Shown here: positions 32,442 to 33,102 of the stretch, one piece after another | Layout: each line of letters starts with the position of its first letter | Position numbering within the stretch: the stretch's first letter is position 1 | The notes under the pieces: model-generated | What the model saw: only the letters and a program-made list of their open reading frames with translations | What the model was told of the DNA's origin: nothing | Database searches by the model: none | Position numbers and translations under genes: made by a program | Assembly: GCA_945877815.1 (NCBI GenBank) | Contig: CAMDWJ010000040.1 | Coordinates: forward strand, 1 to 33,102 | Reading direction: 5' to 3' | Source: Caenispirillum bisanense | GTDB taxonomy: Bacteria; Pseudomonadota; Alphaproteobacteria; Rhodospirillales; UBA2165 | Length of the DNA: 33,102 bases

Positions 32442-32651
32442 TTATTCGAGACCGTAATAGCTTCGAAGCGACACAACGCGGGGTTCGGACAGGCCGAAAT
32501 ACTGCGCGATCTGATGATCCGAAAGTCCCAAGTCGACAAGGGTTCCCAAAGAGCGCACGCCGAGCGACGGCTTGGCATTGGTCCCGAAAGTCTCCGATGC
32601 AACTTGGTTTTTTTGTATTTCCCATTGGACGGCGTTGAATCCCGTTTCCAT
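32442..32651 (-). CDS. Small protein with predicted helix-turn-helix
   Basis: This is a 69-aa protein I do not recognise as a named family. A good ribosome site (GGGAGG, about 6 bases before ATG 32651) and a following bidirectional terminator support a real gene. Residues about 40-66 (DLGLSDHQIAQYFGLSEPRV, then VSLRSYYGLE) have the helix-turn-helix pattern: a short helix ending Ile-Ala-x-Tyr-Phe, a Gly-Leu-Ser turn and a recognition helix with Arg-Val. The N-terminal half (ETGFNAVQWEIQKNQVASET) lacks a clear fold. It is convergent with hupB. It may be a small DNA-binding regulator; a partner role for a larger protein is also possible. No target can be named. Confidence 0.7.
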   Translation of the reverse strand: METGFNAVQWEIQKNQVASETFGTNAKPSLGVRSLGTLVDLGLSDHQIAQYFGLSEPRVVSLRSYYGLE

Positions 32652-32869
32652 CTCGACCTCCCATTTGGATATCGGTGCGGCTGACTTAGAGATATTCGAA
32701 GGATATTGCCGATAACTATATCCCTCTAGATGCTACAACAGCGTGATATTGAGGCGACATTGCCGATCAATTTTGCGCGAGACGATGTTGCGTTGCAGAG
32801 TAAGCTAAGGCCCGGTATTGGCTTATGCACTTGATCGCGGAAGCCATCTTCCGTATTCAATCGGGCAGG
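32652..32869. other. Intergenic region upstream of tRNA-Val
   Basis: These 218 bases contain the divergent promoters of the small HTH gene and of tRNA-Val. TTGATC (32831-32836), 17 bases and TATTCA (32854-32859) could be the tRNA promoter, placing the transcript start about 5 bases before the tRNA. I see no gene here. Confidence 0.35.
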
Positions 32870-32945
32870 GGGCGGTTAGCTCAGTTGGTAGAGCGCCACG
32901 TTTACACCGTGGATGTCGGCGGTTCGAGCCCGTCACCGCCCACCA
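32870..32945 (+). tRNA. tRNA-Val (anticodon UAC)
   Basis: It is 76 nt long including the encoded CCA. The acceptor stem is GGGCGGT/ACCGCCC, the D-arm TAGCTCAGTTGGTAGAGC, and the anticodon stem CCACG/CGTGG holds loop TTTACAC, giving anticodon TAC at 32903-32905. The T-arm contains GGTTCGAGCC. Confidence 0.96.
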
Positions 32946-33102
32946 AATCCAAAAACAACCCAATTTACCGTAGTCTATGCCAACCTATAATTTGGCGGAT
33001 TATGGTACTTTTTTGTCCGGAACAGTCTTTCTTAGGCTATGGTCATCCGAAGATGGTGGGGGGATATGGGGGTATAGACCTTCACTCGTCTAGATTGATA
33101 CC
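32946..33102. other. Sequence after tRNA-Val to the window end
   Basis: These 157 bases are more AT-rich than the genes before them. I see no reading frame with a ribosome site, no terminator-like hairpin and no repeat of the tRNA 3' end. Confidence 0.4.

Noticed and set aside
32870-33102. tRNA-Val 3' end as an integration site
   Set aside because: No duplicated tRNA end, integrase or change of gene content is visible in the 157 bases that remain.

Overview
The window looks like chromosomal DNA of a GC-rich alphaproteobacterium. The evidence is the tig/clpP/clpX/lon/hupB order, a direct-repeat LexA box of the alphaproteobacterial form GTTC-N7-GTTC in front of an imuA-imuB-dnaE2 operon, Zur-box-like sites between znuA and zur-znuCB, and intergenic palindromes of a kind common in this class. 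A Rhodospirillales-like lineage fits, but the sequence alone does not fix the family. I see no insertion sequence, prophage, plasmid function or CRISPR array.

Layout. Positions 1-2669 are a zinc-uptake locus: znuA (cut by the window start) diverges from zur-znuC-znuB, with two operator-like palindromes between them. Positions 2653-6925, minus strand, are a sulfur amino acid cluster: cysteine synthase, a 3-mercaptopyruvate-type sulfurtransferase and two tandem cystathionine beta-lyase-like PLP enzymes. Positions 7023-8431 hold a Nudix hydrolase, a single-domain rhodanese and two intergenic palindromic repeats. Positions 8432-12366, minus strand, are a tight four-gene operon: MFS exporter, two aldo/keto reductase paralogues (one without the catalytic Tyr and His) and a cupin-like protein. 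Positions 12464-18160, minus strand, are the SOS mutasome operon imuA-imuB-dnaE2 under a LexA box. A TPR-glycosyltransferase fusion gene diverges from it. Positions 19436-23601 carry an SDR and a D-amino acid dehydrogenase (minus strand), then an FMN reductase and the NAD(P)HX repair enzyme (plus strand). Positions 23731-32371, plus strand, carry malonyl-CoA decarboxylase, tRNA-Leu(UAG), trigger factor, clpP, clpX, lon and hupB, with clear terminators after clpX, lon and hupB. A small HTH-like gene (minus strand) and tRNA-Val(UAC) close the window.

How the genes work together. Zur would shut off ZnuABC when zinc is sufficient. CysK makes cysteine, the beta-lyases move sulfur towards homocysteine or degrade cystathionine, and the sulfurtransferase and rhodanese handle sulfane sulfur. 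ImuA, ImuB and DnaE2 form the damage-induced translesion machine. Trigger factor, ClpXP and Lon are the folding and proteolysis core, and HU organises the nucleoid.

The window is mostly ordinary core genome, and I do not see an obvious undescribed multi-gene system. The points most worth a second look are the 60-base AT island inside dnaE2, the His/Asp-rich tail of trigger factor built from a 12-bp tandem repeat, the catalytically degenerate aldo/keto reductase beside its intact paralogue in a four-gene operon, and the small conserved-looking HTH protein behind hupB.
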